Source: Streptomyces sp. AP-93
Lineage (GTDB): Bacteria; Actinomycetota; Actinomycetes; Streptomycetales; Streptomycetaceae
Assembly (NCBI RefSeq): GCF_022808175.1
Contig: NZ_JALGBX010000019.1
Location: forward strand, 62,001 to 126,000
Length of the DNA: 64,000 nucleotides
Reading direction: 5' to 3'
Part shown: positions 8,349 to 17,168 of the stretch, one piece after another
Layout: each line of letters opens with the position of its first letter
How positions within the stretch are numbered: position 1 is the first letter of the stretch
The notes under the pieces: model-generated
Told to the model about the DNA's origin: nothing
Seen by the model: only the letters and a program-made list of their open reading frames with translations
Databases searched by the model: none
Program-made: the position numbers and the translations under genes

Positions 8349-9125
8349 GTGTCCGAATGGCTGGTCCTGGCCATCGCCATGGCGCTCGTCTGCGCCCTCG
8401 TCCTCGCCTTCACCGCGATCCGGCACCGCCGGGTCGCTGACGACGAGGACACCAGCGAAACCCCCGACGTCCTCGAGTACATGGTGATGATGGTCGGCGT
8501 GGTCTACGCGATCGTGCTCGGCCTGGCCATCGCGGGCGTCTGGGAGGCGCGCGGCGCCGCCGAGGACAGTGTGCGCCGCGAGGCCCAGTCCCTGTACGAG
8601 GTCACCCAGCGGGCCGACGTCTACCCGGCCGCCGTCCGCGACCGGATCCGCGGCGAGGTCAACGCGTACGTGTCCCACACCGTCAGCGTGGACTGGCCGC
8701 GGCTGACCTCCGGGGAGCCGGTGTCGCCGGAGGGCGGCGAACTGCTGGGCAAACTGCGCAGCGACGTCACCCACCAGAGCCCGGGCAACGAACTGCAGGC
8801 CCAGGCCTACCAGCCGCTGCTGGACCACATCGCGGCCGCCGACGACGCCCGCCACGAGCGGACGCAGAGCGACGAGTCCACGCTGCCGGGGGTGGTCTGG
8901 CTCGGGCTGGTCGCGGGCGGGCTGGTCACCGTCGGGCTGATCTTCACCCTGCAGATCCGGCGTTCGGGGCGGGAGCTGCTGCTCGCGGGGCTGTTCAGCG
9001 CGCTGATCGTGTTCCTGCTCTTCATGGTGTGGAGCTTCGACGCGCCCTTCGGGCGGGACGGCATCGACTCGGCGGCGCCGTTCCAGGACCTGTTCCCGTC
9101 CCTGCCCCTGGCCGCCGGGCGCTGA
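8349..9125 (+). CDS. DUF4239-type integral membrane protein
   Basis: 258 residues from a GTG with GGAGAA upstream. There are two N-terminal membrane helices (residues ~4-22 and ~42-65, containing YMVMMVGVVYAIVLGLAIAGVW). A hydrophilic helical domain of about 110 residues follows, then two C-terminal helices (about 178-200 and 208-230). This 2+2 layout with a large soluble middle is typical of DUF4239 proteins (bestrophin-like in fold), which are widespread in Streptomyces and uncharacterised. Ion conduction is possible but not shown by the sequence. Family call good, function unknown. Confidence 0.8.
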   Translation: MSEWLVLAIAMALVCALVLAFTAIRHRRVADDEDTSETPDVLEYMVMMVGVVYAIVLGLAIAGVWEARGAAEDSVRREAQSLYEVTQRADVYPAAVRDRIRGEVNAYVSHTVSVDWPRLTSGEPVSPEGGELLGKLRSDVTHQSPGNELQAQAYQPLLDHIAAADDARHERTQSDESTLPGVVWLGLVAGGLVTVGLIFTLQIRRSGRELLLAGLFSALIVFLLFMVWSFDAPFGRDGIDSAAPFQDLFPSLPLAAGR

Positions 9126-9153
9126 TCAGCGGCCCGGGCTCAGCTCCCCGGGC

Positions 9154-10338
9154 TCAGCTCCCCGACAGCGCCGCCTGCCGCCGGGATTCGGCCACCACCG
9201 GCGAGTTCCGCAGGGCGTGCGAGATCCGTACGAGGTCGCGCGGCCCGTCGGTGGCCGGCGGTGCCCCTTCCTCGCTGGCCCCGATGACCCGTCCCTCGGG
9301 GTCGGCCGCGCGGGCCCGCACGGCGGCGGCGACCATGGCCGCGTCGGCGACGGCCCGCGCGGTGTCCTCGTCGGCGCCGGCGGCGAAGGCCCGGGCCAGG
9401 GCCGTGTCCCGGTAGCCGCGGTCGAAGTACGGTCCGAGGTGCAGGAAGCCGTCGTGGATGTCCGACTCGCGCTGGATGACGCGGATGTCGGCGGCGGACC
9501 ACCAGGACATCTGGACACCGGCCGGGGTCTCGGGCGCGGAGATCCGGACCTCGTGCCACAGAGGGCCGAGCCGCCGGTACGTGGACCAGTGCTGCCAGCT
9601 GTCCGAGAGGCGCTGGCAGAGCAGCGGCAGGACGAAGCCGACCGCGCTGACGAGCGCGCCGAGGGCGGCGAGCGGCGGGGCCACGAAGGTGCTCAGGTCG
9701 TCGAGTTCGGAGCCCAGCCCCACCCATCGGCCGATGACGGCGCTCATCTTGGCCGCGTCGTAGCTGAGGTTGAGGATGTAGCCGACGACGATGATCATCA
9801 GGCCGGTCCGGAGCCAGCCGCGCACCTGGAGGGACCAGCGCCAGCACATGGCGACCATGACGAAGGCGGCCACGTTGTGCGCGAGCAGGTAGAGGCCGAT
9901 CATCTGCCCCGTGTACGGGGTGTTGGCGTAGAACGTGTCGAAGTCGCGCAGGCGCTCGACCGGTGCGTCTCCGAGGAGGAAGAGCACCATCAGGGTCACG
10001 GTGACCGTGCCGTAGCCCAGGATCCACCGGCGTGAGATCCGCCGGGTCTGCTCGGGCGGGCCGCCGCGCCAGTTGACGATCAGGACCAGGCAGGACGCAC
10101 TGAAGGCACTCATGAGGCAGTAGACGAGCGGGGCCGAGAAGTTGGTGATGCCGGTCCATCGGTTGACCGCCACGATGGTGGGCGGGGCGGCGAAGGTGAA
10201 GACCGCACCGGCCAGGGTGAGCAGGGCGCAGACCGATCGCAGCAGCGGGTCACGCCAGTTGTGCCGTAGGGCCGGCAGCTTGAAGGCGAGTGCGATCGCC
10301 AGGGCCGCGGCCGGTATGTAGTAGTCCTCGCCGTTCAA
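9154..10338 (-). CDS. MAB_1171c-type multi-pass membrane protein
   Basis: 394 residues from a TTG start whose TTGA overlaps the stop of the metalloprotease gene, so expression is coupled. The first ~245 residues form about seven membrane helices, including YCLMSAFSASCLVLIVNW and WLRTGLMIIVVGYILNL. The remaining ~150 residues are soluble, with WHEVRISAP and IHDGFLHLGPYFD. Annotators call this family a putative transporter, but the layout (membrane sensor-like half plus soluble tail) fits a receptor as well. In actinomycetes this family often sits beside XRE and ImmA/IrrE genes, as here. Biochemical role unknown. Confidence 0.72.
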   Translation of the reverse strand: MNGEDYYIPAAALAIALAFKLPALRHNWRDPLLRSVCALLTLAGAVFTFAAPPTIVAVNRWTGITNFSAPLVYCLMSAFSASCLVLIVNWRGGPPEQTRRISRRWILGYGTVTVTLMVLFLLGDAPVERLRDFDTFYANTPYTGQMIGLYLLAHNVAAFVMVAMCWRWSLQVRGWLRTGLMIIVVGYILNLSYDAAKMSAVIGRWVGLGSELDDLSTFVAPPLAALGALVSAVGFVLPLLCQRLSDSWQHWSTYRRLGPLWHEVRISAPETPAGVQMSWWSAADIRVIQRESDIHDGFLHLGPYFDRGYRDTALARAFAAGADEDTARAVADAAMVAAAVRARAADPEGRVIGASEEGAPPATDGPRDLVRISHALRNSPVVAESRRQAALSGS

Positions 10339-10892
10339 CGGTCGTTCCTGTGCCCCCGGTATCCGAGCGATGCCTCGATGCGGCCCGCCAGTTGATCTCG
10401 TTGTGCCGGTGCGCGGTGGCTCGCCGATCCGGCGAGCCAGTTCCTGCACCTGCTGCCCAGCAGTAAACCGAAGGTTTCCGCTTCGGTTTCCTCCTGGACG
10501 TCGGCGCGGGTGCGCGCGGCGACGCGACGCACGGTCTCGCCGATGTCGGCCTCGTCCGACAGCAGCCGCGCGGCGACGGCGGCGCCGTCGACGTGGTGGC
10601 TGCAGTGACCGGCCTTCATGTGCCACAACTCGTGCCCGAGGATCACCAGTTGGTGGTCGGGTGCGGTGCGTTCCTCGATGACCACCAGATCGCGGTCCGC
10701 CATGTCGAGCCACAGGCCGCTGGCCGTTCCCGGCGGGAACGAGGCCATCCGGAACTCCACCCGGCGGCCGCGGTGCTTGCTCATGCCCTCGCAGAGGGCG
10801 GCGTAGAGGTCCACGGGCTCCACGGGCGCGGTCAGGTTGATGCCTGCCACCAGCTCCCCGCACAACCGCCGCTGCTCTCTGCCTATGCTCAC
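10335..10892 (-). CDS. ImmA/IrrE-type zinc metalloprotease (toxin-like)
   Basis: 185 residues. The zinc-binding motif is HELWH at residues 87-91, with Glu88 as catalytic base, followed by a GHC turn and an EETEAETFG helix (about 135-143) that can supply the third ligand. This is the COG2856 fold, whose studied members (ImmA, IrrE) cleave a partner HTH repressor. An XRE regulator gene lies immediately upstream in the same orientation (64-bp gap), and the membrane protein gene downstream overlaps by 4 bp. The obvious hypothesis is that the protease cleaves the upstream XRE protein. Fold and active site are clear; the target is inferred. Confidence 0.82.
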   Translation of the reverse strand: MSIGREQRRLCGELVAGINLTAPVEPVDLYAALCEGMSKHRGRRVEFRMASFPPGTASGLWLDMADRDLVVIEERTAPDHQLVILGHELWHMKAGHCSHHVDGAAVAARLLSDEADIGETVRRVAARTRADVQEETEAETFGLLLGSRCRNWLAGSASHRAPAQRDQLAGRIEASLGYRGHRNDR

Positions 10893-10956
10893 CGTTCTCC
10901 CCGTCGGCGCGGATCCGGATCAGGACTCAAGGATCAGACCCAGGCTTTCGACTGGG

Positions 10957-11625
10957 TCAGGATTCGTTCGGTTTGACGCTTTCGAGAAGCATGTCCAGCC
11001 ATTCGGTCACCTTGTCCCGGTGCTTGTCGCTGGGCAGTTGGGCGGCTCTCCAGGCGATGCCCCGTACGCCGTGGTTCTGGAGAAGTCTTGCCAGCGGATC
11101 GCCCGCCGAAGCGGCCGGGGCGGGTGCGGTTTCCCGTGCGCGGCCCGCGAAGTCCTGAAGCAGCTGTTGCTCGGTGCGCTGGAGGGCGTCCGTGAGCGCG
11201 TCTGCGTCGTGGGCGGTGAGGAATCCGGCGTGCACCCCGAAGAAACGCTGGATCGCGTCACAGTGTTCCATGGTCGGCCGTCTGTCCCCGTTGATCAGGG
11301 CCCCGGCCTGCTGGCGCGACATGGCGGCGCCGTCGGCGATCTCCTGCTGCGTGTAGCGGCGGCCGTTGGGCTTGACGCGGGTGCGCCGCAGGAGGTCGAG
11401 GCGCTGGAGGAAGCGGGTCTGGAGATCGGGCTCACCGGCGGGCCGGCCGTCCAGCAGGCTCCGCACCACGTCGGCGGGTACGCCGGAGGCCTCGGAGAGG
11501 CGGCGCAGGTCGAAGACCTGGTTCAGGTCGCGGCCCAGCTTGCCCGCGAGTTCTGCGACCCGCGTGACGGTGGCTGCCAGGAGCGTGTTGGCCACCGCGA
11601 CGGGAGCCGGGAAGCCGTCTGTCAC
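10957..11625 (-). CDS. XRE-family HTH regulator, probable partner of the ImmA-like protease
   Basis: 222 residues from a GTG with AGGAGAA at ideal spacing. A helix-turn-helix of the Cro/CI type is visible at about residues 84-130: YTQQEIADGAAMSRQQAGALI followed by NGDRRPTMEHCDAIQRFFGV. The N-terminal ~60 residues are helical (a second, degenerate HTH-like segment, LRRLSEASGVPADVVRSLL). The C-terminal tail is disordered and Pro/Ala-rich before a last helix. That tail is where a protease could cut. It is the first gene of the operon and is divergent from another XRE regulator. It likely binds the 11626-11851 promoter region. Confidence 0.8.
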   Translation of the reverse strand: MTDGFPAPVAVANTLLAATVTRVAELAGKLGRDLNQVFDLRRLSEASGVPADVVRSLLDGRPAGEPDLQTRFLQRLDLLRRTRVKPNGRRYTQQEIADGAAMSRQQAGALINGDRRPTMEHCDAIQRFFGVHAGFLTAHDADALTDALQRTEQQLLQDFAGRARETAPAPAASAGDPLARLLQNHGVRGIAWRAAQLPSDKHRDKVTEWLDMLLESVKPNES

Positions 11626-11851
11626 CAGTGGTTCTCCTAGATCGCGCGAGGTCGGGGTACGGGCACGTGGTCGGCTCCAGGAATCTATCCGGTCTCTGTC
11701 CGTACGGCTAGAACGTGCCACATCTGTGGCGCGATCGAGCTGCCCAGAGGCTGGAATTGCCACAATAGTTGACACTCGAATGAAGTCGGTAGCAGGATCG
11801 CCACACGGAAATGAAGATCCAGACCGTAATAAGGATGGGGGGGAGCTCTCG
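11626..11851. promoter_or_regulatory. Divergent promoter region with repeated GCCACA motifs
   Basis: This spacer separates two divergent XRE genes. The 11-mer GTGCCACATCT occurs at 11715-11725 and again at 11852-11862, where it overlaps the rightward start codon. The first copy lies in an imperfect dyad, GCCACA-TC-TGTGGC (11718-11731). Further GCCACA copies are near 11759 and 11802. The local A+T content is higher than in the surroundings. These look like operators for one or both flanking regulators. Confidence 0.55.
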
Positions 11852-12841
11852 GTGCCACATCTCGCAGCGGTGAGCCCGTCCGAAGGGCTCGCCCACATCG
11901 GTGGGGAGCGCCTCGCGGGCGAGGAGTCCGCACGCGGCGCCGTGCGGTCGGAGCGACGCAAGGAGATTTTGCGCCAGCGCCGGGAGGAACTGGGGCTGAG
12001 CCAGGAGGACCTGGCGGCGCGTCTGCGCATCAGCGTGCGCGCGTACGGGAACTGGGAGCGCGGCCTGGTCAAGGAGTGGACGGACCGCAAGCTGCTAGCC
12101 CTGGCCGAGGCCCTGGAGATGAGCGAGCGGCAGTGCTTCTGGCTCTTCCGGATCATGGTCGACCGGGACCCGCCGCCCACCTGGCGCGCGGCCGAGGACA
12201 ACCGGCTGCCCGACGATCCGGCGCAGCGCGACTACCTGTGTGACTACGCGGCCCTCATGGAGGCCGTGCCCTACCCGAGTTTCCTCGTGGACCACCGCTG
12301 GGACGTGGCCCTGACCAACTCGGCGTTCGACCGGCTCTTCCAGTCGGTGCGCCCGCACCCGACCGCGCTGCCGGACGACAACTTCCTGCGCTTCGTGCTG
12401 TTCCACCCGGACGCCGCGGCCGTGCTGGAGGACCACGAACCGGCCTGGTGCGTACCGCTGCTGGCCCGGTTCGCGACCGCGCTGGCCGCCGCCCCCGACG
12501 ACGAGGGGCTGCGCAGCATCCGCCAGGAGGTGGCCCGTGACCCGTTCATGGAGGCCGCCTACCGGTACGGAGTCCCGCACTGGCTGACGACCCACGGGGC
12601 CGAGGCCGCCGAGCAGGACGGTGCCGTGCGCACCGTGCGCCACCCGGACCCGGGCTGGGGCCTGGTGCGCTGCCGGATGGTGGCGGAATCCGGCCCGATG
12701 CTCGACGGCATGGGGCTGACCCGGATGACGCTGGTCCTCTCGACGCCGCAGGGCCGGCCGACGGGCCCGCTGCCGGGCGGTCCGGGCGCTCAGCCGCACC
12801 AGCTGCCGCGGCTGAGGGCCGTGCCGTCGCCGGTCGACTGA
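11852..12841 (+). CDS. XRE regulator with MmyB-like ligand-binding domain
   Basis: 329 residues from a GTG preceded by GGGGGGAG. The HTH is at about residues 33-85: RKEILRQRREELGLSQEDLA, then LRISVRAYGNWERG. The C-terminal ~230 residues match the MmyB-like ligand-binding fold: PYPSFLVDHRWDVALTNSAF, FLRFVLFHPDAA, and a WLTTHGAEAA helix. Proteins of this type bind a small hydrophobic ligand in a PAS-like pocket and control neighbouring genes. It is divergent from the XRE-ImmA operon and 55 bp upstream of a GH4 gene, so it could control either. The ligand is unknown. Confidence 0.85.
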   Translation: MPHLAAVSPSEGLAHIGGERLAGEESARGAVRSERRKEILRQRREELGLSQEDLAARLRISVRAYGNWERGLVKEWTDRKLLALAEALEMSERQCFWLFRIMVDRDPPPTWRAAEDNRLPDDPAQRDYLCDYAALMEAVPYPSFLVDHRWDVALTNSAFDRLFQSVRPHPTALPDDNFLRFVLFHPDAAAVLEDHEPAWCVPLLARFATALAAAPDDEGLRSIRQEVARDPFMEAAYRYGVPHWLTTHGAEAAEQDGAVRTVRHPDPGWGLVRCRMVAESGPMLDGMGLTRMTLVLSTPQGRPTGPLPGGPGAQPHQLPRLRAVPSPVD

Positions 12842-12858
12842 TCCCGCGGGGGAGACTG

Positions 12859-12877
12859 GTGCCACGAAACGTGGCAC
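12859..12877. promoter_or_regulatory. Perfect dyad upstream of the GH4 glycosidase gene
   Basis: GTGCCACG (12859-12866), AAA, CGTGGCAC (12870-12877): an 8-bp perfect inverted repeat ending 19 nt before the GTG start at 12897. It shares the GTGCCAC core with the two sites around 11715 and 11852. An operator is more likely than a terminator because the spacer is only 3 nt. Confidence 0.6.
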
Positions 12878-12896
12878 TGCGAAAGGCGGTAAGGGC

Positions 12897-14246
12897 GTGC
12901 GGCTGACGATCCTCGGCGGGGGCGGATTCCGGGTACCGCTCGTCTACGGAGCCCTGCTCGGCGATCACGCCGAGGGCAGGGTGTCGCACGTGACCCTGTA
13001 CGACGAGGACTCCGGCCGGCTGCGCGCCATGGCGCGGGTGCTCGCGGACCAGGCCGCCGGGATCGCGGACGCCCCCGCGGTGACGGCCACCACCGATCTC
13101 GACGAGGCCCTGCGCGGCGCCGACTTCGTGTTTTCGGCCATTCGCGTCGGAGGGCTCCAGGGGCGGGCCGCCGACGAGCGGATCGCCCTGGCCGAGGGAG
13201 TGCTGGGCCAGGAGACGGTGGGCGCGGGCGGGATCGCGTACGGCCTGCGGACGGTGCCGGTGGCCCGTGAGATCGCGCGCAGGGTGGCCCGTACCGCCCC
13301 CGATGCATGGGTGATCAACTTCACCAATCCCGCCGGGGTGGTCACGGAGGCCATGGCCGAGGAGCTCGGGGACCGGGTCATCGGCATCTGCGATTCGCCG
13401 GTGGGGCTCGGGCGGCGGATCGCCCGGCTGCTCGGCGCCCGGCCCGAGGACGCCTGGATCGACTACGTCGGCCTCAACCACCTGGGCTGGGTACGCGGGC
13501 TGCGGATCGGCGGGCGCGACGAACTGCCGCGCCTCCTGGCCGACGCGCAGGCGCTGGAATCCTTCGAGGAGGGCCGGCTGTTCGGGGCCGAGTGGCTGCG
13601 CTCGCTCGGGGCGATCCCGAACGAGTACCTCCACTACTACTACTTCAACCGCGACACGGTACGGGCCTACCAGGAGGCCGAGCAGACGCGCGGGGCGTTC
13701 CTGCGCGACCAGCAGCGGGGGTTCTACGCCGAGGCCGGGCGGCCGGATCAGGCGCCCGGGGCGGCGCTGGCCGCATGGGACCGCACCAGGGCCGAGCGCG
13801 AGGCGACGTACATGGCCGAGAACCGCGAGGTCGCGGGCGTCGGCGCCCGCGAGGAGAGCGACCTGGAGTCGGGCGGGTACGAGAAGGTGGCCCTCGCCCT
13901 GATGCGCGCCATCGCCCGGGACGAGCGCGCCACCCTGATCCTGAACGTCCGCAACCGCGGCACCCTGTCGGTGCTCGACGCCGGGGCCGTCATCGAGGTG
14001 CCCTGCCTGGTCGACGCCAACGGGGCCCACCCGGTCGCCGTCGACCCGCTCCCGCTGCACGCGGTGGGCCTGGTGACCTCGGTCAAGGCCGCCGAGCGCG
14101 AGGTCCTCGCCGCGGCGGCGAGCGGATCGCGGGCGGACGCCGTCAAGGCCTTCGCGCTGCATCCGCTGGTGGACTCGGTCGGGGTGGCCCGGCGGCTGGT
14201 GGCCGGGTACGCGGCGGAGCATCCGGGGCTGGCCTACCTGCGCTGA
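12897..14246 (+). CDS. GH4-family 6-phospho-beta-glucosidase
   Basis: 449 residues from a GTG start. It begins with an NAD-binding segment, LTILGGGGFRVPLVYGAL (family 4 enzymes need NAD+ and a divalent metal). GH4 landmarks are FSAIRVGGLQGRAADERIA, GQETVGAGGIAYGLRT, INFTNPAGVVTEA, GICDSPVG (Cys metal ligand), GLNHLGWV (His metal ligand) and an RNRGTL-like segment near residue 352. It would cleave phosphorylated beta-glucosides arriving through a PTS. No PTS gene is adjacent. The perfect dyad just upstream and the XRE/MmyB gene before it suggest local control. Family certain, exact sugar inferred. Confidence 0.9.
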   Translation: MRLTILGGGGFRVPLVYGALLGDHAEGRVSHVTLYDEDSGRLRAMARVLADQAAGIADAPAVTATTDLDEALRGADFVFSAIRVGGLQGRAADERIALAEGVLGQETVGAGGIAYGLRTVPVAREIARRVARTAPDAWVINFTNPAGVVTEAMAEELGDRVIGICDSPVGLGRRIARLLGARPEDAWIDYVGLNHLGWVRGLRIGGRDELPRLLADAQALESFEEGRLFGAEWLRSLGAIPNEYLHYYYFNRDTVRAYQEAEQTRGAFLRDQQRGFYAEAGRPDQAPGAALAAWDRTRAEREATYMAENREVAGVGAREESDLESGGYEKVALALMRAIARDERATLILNVRNRGTLSVLDAGAVIEVPCLVDANGAHPVAVDPLPLHAVGLVTSVKAAEREVLAAAASGSRADAVKAFALHPLVDSVGVARRLVAGYAAEHPGLAYLR

Positions 14247-14346
14247 GGGCGGCCGGCCGGGCCACCTGCACCGAAGGCTCCCGCGCCCGGCCCGGATGGG
14301 CTAACGCCGCATGCGGCCGGGCGGGGGCGCTGTGAGAGTGCGAGGT

Positions 14347-16425
14347 GTGACCACAGCCGAAGGTGCAGCTCCCGCCATATCCGCCGCGGCGCCGCCCGTG
14401 CTCGACCGGCGATCGCGCAACATCGTGTTCGGCACGATCATGCTCGGCGTGCTGCTGGCGGCCCTGGACCAGACGATCGTGGGCACGGCGCTGCCCACGA
14501 TCGTGGCGGACCTCGGCGGCGGGGACCACATGTCCTGGGTGGTGACCGCGTACCTGCTCACCGAGACGGTCGCGACCGTGCTCGTCGGCAAGTTCGGCGA
14601 CCTCTTCGGCCGGAAACTGGTCTTCCAGGTCTCCGCCATCGTCTTCATCACCGGTTCGTTCCTGTGCGGCCTCGCGAGCAACATGACCCTGCTCATCGTG
14701 TGGCGGGGCATCCAGGGCATCGGCGCCGGCGGGCTGATGGTCACCGCGATGGCCCTCATCGCCGATGTGGTCCCGCTGCGCGAGCGCGGCAAGTACCAGG
14801 GCGCGATCGGCGCCGTCTTCGGCGTCGCGACGGTGATCGGCCCGCTGCTCGGCGGACTCTTCACCGACCACCTGACCTGGCGCTGGGCGTTCTACGTCAA
14901 CGTGCCGATCGCCATCCTGGTCGTGGTGGCGGCCGCGAAGACGATCCCCTCCGTGCGCGCCGTCGGCAAGCCGGTCATCGACTACCTGGGCATTGCGATG
15001 GTCGCGACCGGCGCGAGCGCGCTGATCCTGGCCACGAGCCTCGGCGGGAACGAGTACGCCTGGAGCTCGCCCCTCATCGTCGGGCTCTTCGTGGGCGGCG
15101 TCGTGGCGCTGGCACTGTTCTGCCTGGTGGAGATGCGTGCCGCGCAGCCGATGCTGCCGATGCGGCTCTTCCGCAACCCCGTCTTCTCGGTCTGTTCCGT
15201 CCTCAGCTTCGTCGTCGGCTTCGCGATGCTCGGCGCGATGACCTTCCTGCCGACGTACCTGCAGTACGTGGACGGCGACTCGGCCACCGTCTCGGGAGTA
15301 CGGACGCTGCCGCTGGTCATCGGCCTGCTGATCGCGTCGGTCTTCAGCGGCAACGTCACGAGCAAGACCGGGCACTACCGGATCTTCCCGATCGTCGGCT
15401 GCGCCGTGATGGGCCTCGGGCTCTACCTGCTGTCGCGGATGGGGCCGCAGTCCAACGCCTGGCTGGAATCCCTCTACATGTTCGTCCTCGGCGTCGGCAT
15501 CGGCCTGTGCATGCAGGTGCTGACCATCGCCGTGCAGAACACCGTGGACTACGCCGACCTCGGCACCGCGACCTCGGGCGTCACCTTCTTCCGTACCCTC
15601 GGCAGCGCCTTCGGGACCGCCGTCTTCGGCACGATCTACGCCAACACCCTGAAGCCCGCGCTGGCGAAGGGGGTGGAGGAGGCCGCGCGCGCCACCGGAG
15701 AGGACCCGCAGCAGCTGGGCGTCGCGGCGCAGAGCCCGCAGGGTGTGCACGGCATGGATCCGGCGGCGGCCGGGCCGGTCATCAACGCGTACGCGGACAC
15801 CCTGCACACGGTGTTCCTGTGGACCGTGCCGGTGGCGGTGGTCGGATTCGTCGTCGCGCTGTTCCTCAAGCAGGTCAAGCTGCGCGACAGCGCGCGGGCC
15901 GGCTCCACGGACATGGGCGACGGCTTCGGCTCGCCCGCCACGGCCTCCGGGGACTCGGCGAAGCTGCTGGAACTGGCGGTCGGCAAGCTGGTGCGGAGCA
16001 TGGGGCCGGAGACGGCCCGCGGGATCGTGAACTCCTCGGACACCCGGCTGGACATGGCGGGTGCGTGGGCGGTGATGCAGGTGGACCTGATGACCCGCAC
16101 GGTCGGCTACGCGAGCCTGGGACTCATCGCCTCGCGCCGGCACCTGCCCCCGGAGGTGCTGCTGCCGGTCTTCGAACGGATGGTGGAGGAGGGCTACATG
16201 ACGCGGCAGAACGGCTTCTACACGCAGACCCCGGCGGGGGAGCGGGAGGCGGGCGTCATCTCGGCCGCGTGGGCCCAGTGGCTCGGCGACCAACTGGAGA
16301 AGGACCGGGGCCGTCCGCGCAGCGCGGAGCTGCGGGCCGCGGCGGACGCGATCGCGAAGCGGCTGCTGGCGGAGGACCTGGGCGACGGGAACTTCGCGCC
16401 GCGGGCGATGGCGGGGCGGCCGTAG
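14347..16425 (+). CDS. DHA2-family (EmrB/QacA) drug/proton exporter with cytosolic C-terminal domain
   Basis: 692 residues from the GTG at 14347 (other in-frame GTGs lie at 14332 and 14338). It has 14 predicted membrane helices. DHA2 motifs are LDQTIVGTALPTIVADLGG (motif D1), GKFGDLFGRK (motif A), WRGIQGIGAGGL (motif B) and GPLLGGLFTDHLTWRWAFYVN (motif C). The transporter ends near residue 520. A further ~165 residues form a soluble helical domain (DSAKLLELAVGKLV..., ...LLPVFERMVEEGYMTRQNGFYTQT) resembling a winged-helix unit. Normal DHA2 proteins are about 480-530 residues, so the tail is an extra module known in some actinomycete exporters. Substrate unknown. Confidence 0.88.
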   Translation: MTTAEGAAPAISAAAPPVLDRRSRNIVFGTIMLGVLLAALDQTIVGTALPTIVADLGGGDHMSWVVTAYLLTETVATVLVGKFGDLFGRKLVFQVSAIVFITGSFLCGLASNMTLLIVWRGIQGIGAGGLMVTAMALIADVVPLRERGKYQGAIGAVFGVATVIGPLLGGLFTDHLTWRWAFYVNVPIAILVVVAAAKTIPSVRAVGKPVIDYLGIAMVATGASALILATSLGGNEYAWSSPLIVGLFVGGVVALALFCLVEMRAAQPMLPMRLFRNPVFSVCSVLSFVVGFAMLGAMTFLPTYLQYVDGDSATVSGVRTLPLVIGLLIASVFSGNVTSKTGHYRIFPIVGCAVMGLGLYLLSRMGPQSNAWLESLYMFVLGVGIGLCMQVLTIAVQNTVDYADLGTATSGVTFFRTLGSAFGTAVFGTIYANTLKPALAKGVEEAARATGEDPQQLGVAAQSPQGVHGMDPAAAGPVINAYADTLHTVFLWTVPVAVVGFVVALFLKQVKLRDSARAGSTDMGDGFGSPATASGDSAKLLELAVGKLVRSMGPETARGIVNSSDTRLDMAGAWAVMQVDLMTRTVGYASLGLIASRRHLPPEVLLPVFERMVEEGYMTRQNGFYTQTPAGEREAGVISAAWAQWLGDQLEKDRGRPRSAELRAAADAIAKRLLAEDLGDGNFAPRAMAGRP

Positions 16426-16508
16426 CGCGGACGGGGAACTTTCCGGCGGGCGTGGACGTCTGGTGGTGAAAGAGGTTCTACGGGTTCTACGGGTGCGGGG
16501 GTGCCGGG

Positions 16509-17168
16509 ATGCGGATCACACTGGCCGAAGAGGTCATGCTGCTGTCGCTGGACGACGAGTCCGGGTCGGTCAAGCAGCGGCAGTCGGTCAACTGGGCAGT
16601 GGCGGGCGCGCTCCTGCTCGAACTGGTCCTCGCGGAGCGGGTTCGGGTCTCGGGCAAGTACCTGGAGCTGGTGGACGCCCCGCCCACGGGGGAGGAACTG
16701 CTCGACGGCCGGATCGAGTCGATACGGGCCTGGATGCGCGGCCGGACCAGGCGCCGGGTGTCCGAATGGCTGACGAAGGACCAGGCCAAGGCCGTCGGCC
16801 CGGTCGTGGAGTGGCTGGTCGGGCGCGGGGTGGTCGTGGAGGAGCGGCGCAAGGCCCTCGGGGTGTTCCCGGTACGCCGCTATCCGGAGAGCGACGGGGC
16901 GGCCGAGCGCGAACTGCGCGAGCGGCTCGCCTCCGCGGTGTCCAAGGGCGCGGAGCCGGACGAGCGCACCGCGAGCCTCGTCGCGGTGATCCACGCGGCC
17001 GGCCTGCACGGCCTGGCCTTCCCGGGGATCCCGCGCAAAGAGATCACCGCGCGCACGGCGGCGATATCCGAGGGGCACTGGGAGGCCGAGAGCATCCGCG
17101 CCGCGATCCGCGACATGCAGCTGGCGATGGCCGCGGTCACCGCGGCGACGGTGGTGACCGTGACCTGA
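16509..17168 (+). CDS. GPP34 (GOLPH3/Vps74-like) family protein
   Basis: 219 residues. Typical GPP34 features are the N-terminal LAEEVMLLSLDDESG, VNWAVAGALLLELVLAERV, an IRAWMRGRTRRRVSEWL helix, and the C-terminal GLHGLAFPGIPRKEITAR followed by a long helix. Eukaryotic members bind phosphatidylinositol 4-phosphate at the Golgi. Streptomyces carries many paralogues of unknown role, probably membrane-surface proteins. It is 83 bp downstream of the exporter on the same strand; cotranscription is possible. Confidence 0.86.
   Translation: MRITLAEEVMLLSLDDESGSVKQRQSVNWAVAGALLLELVLAERVRVSGKYLELVDAPPTGEELLDGRIESIRAWMRGRTRRRVSEWLTKDQAKAVGPVVEWLVGRGVVVEERRKALGVFPVRRYPESDGAAERELRERLASAVSKGAEPDERTASLVAVIHAAGLHGLAFPGIPRKEITARTAAISEGHWEAESIRAAIRDMQLAMAAVTAATVVTVT

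Noticed and set aside
12546..16293. Long open frames on the minus strand opposite the GH4 and exporter genes
   Set aside because: They are shadows of high-GC codon bias: compositionally biased (His/Arg/Gln/Gly) with no motif, while the plus strand has clear enzyme families.
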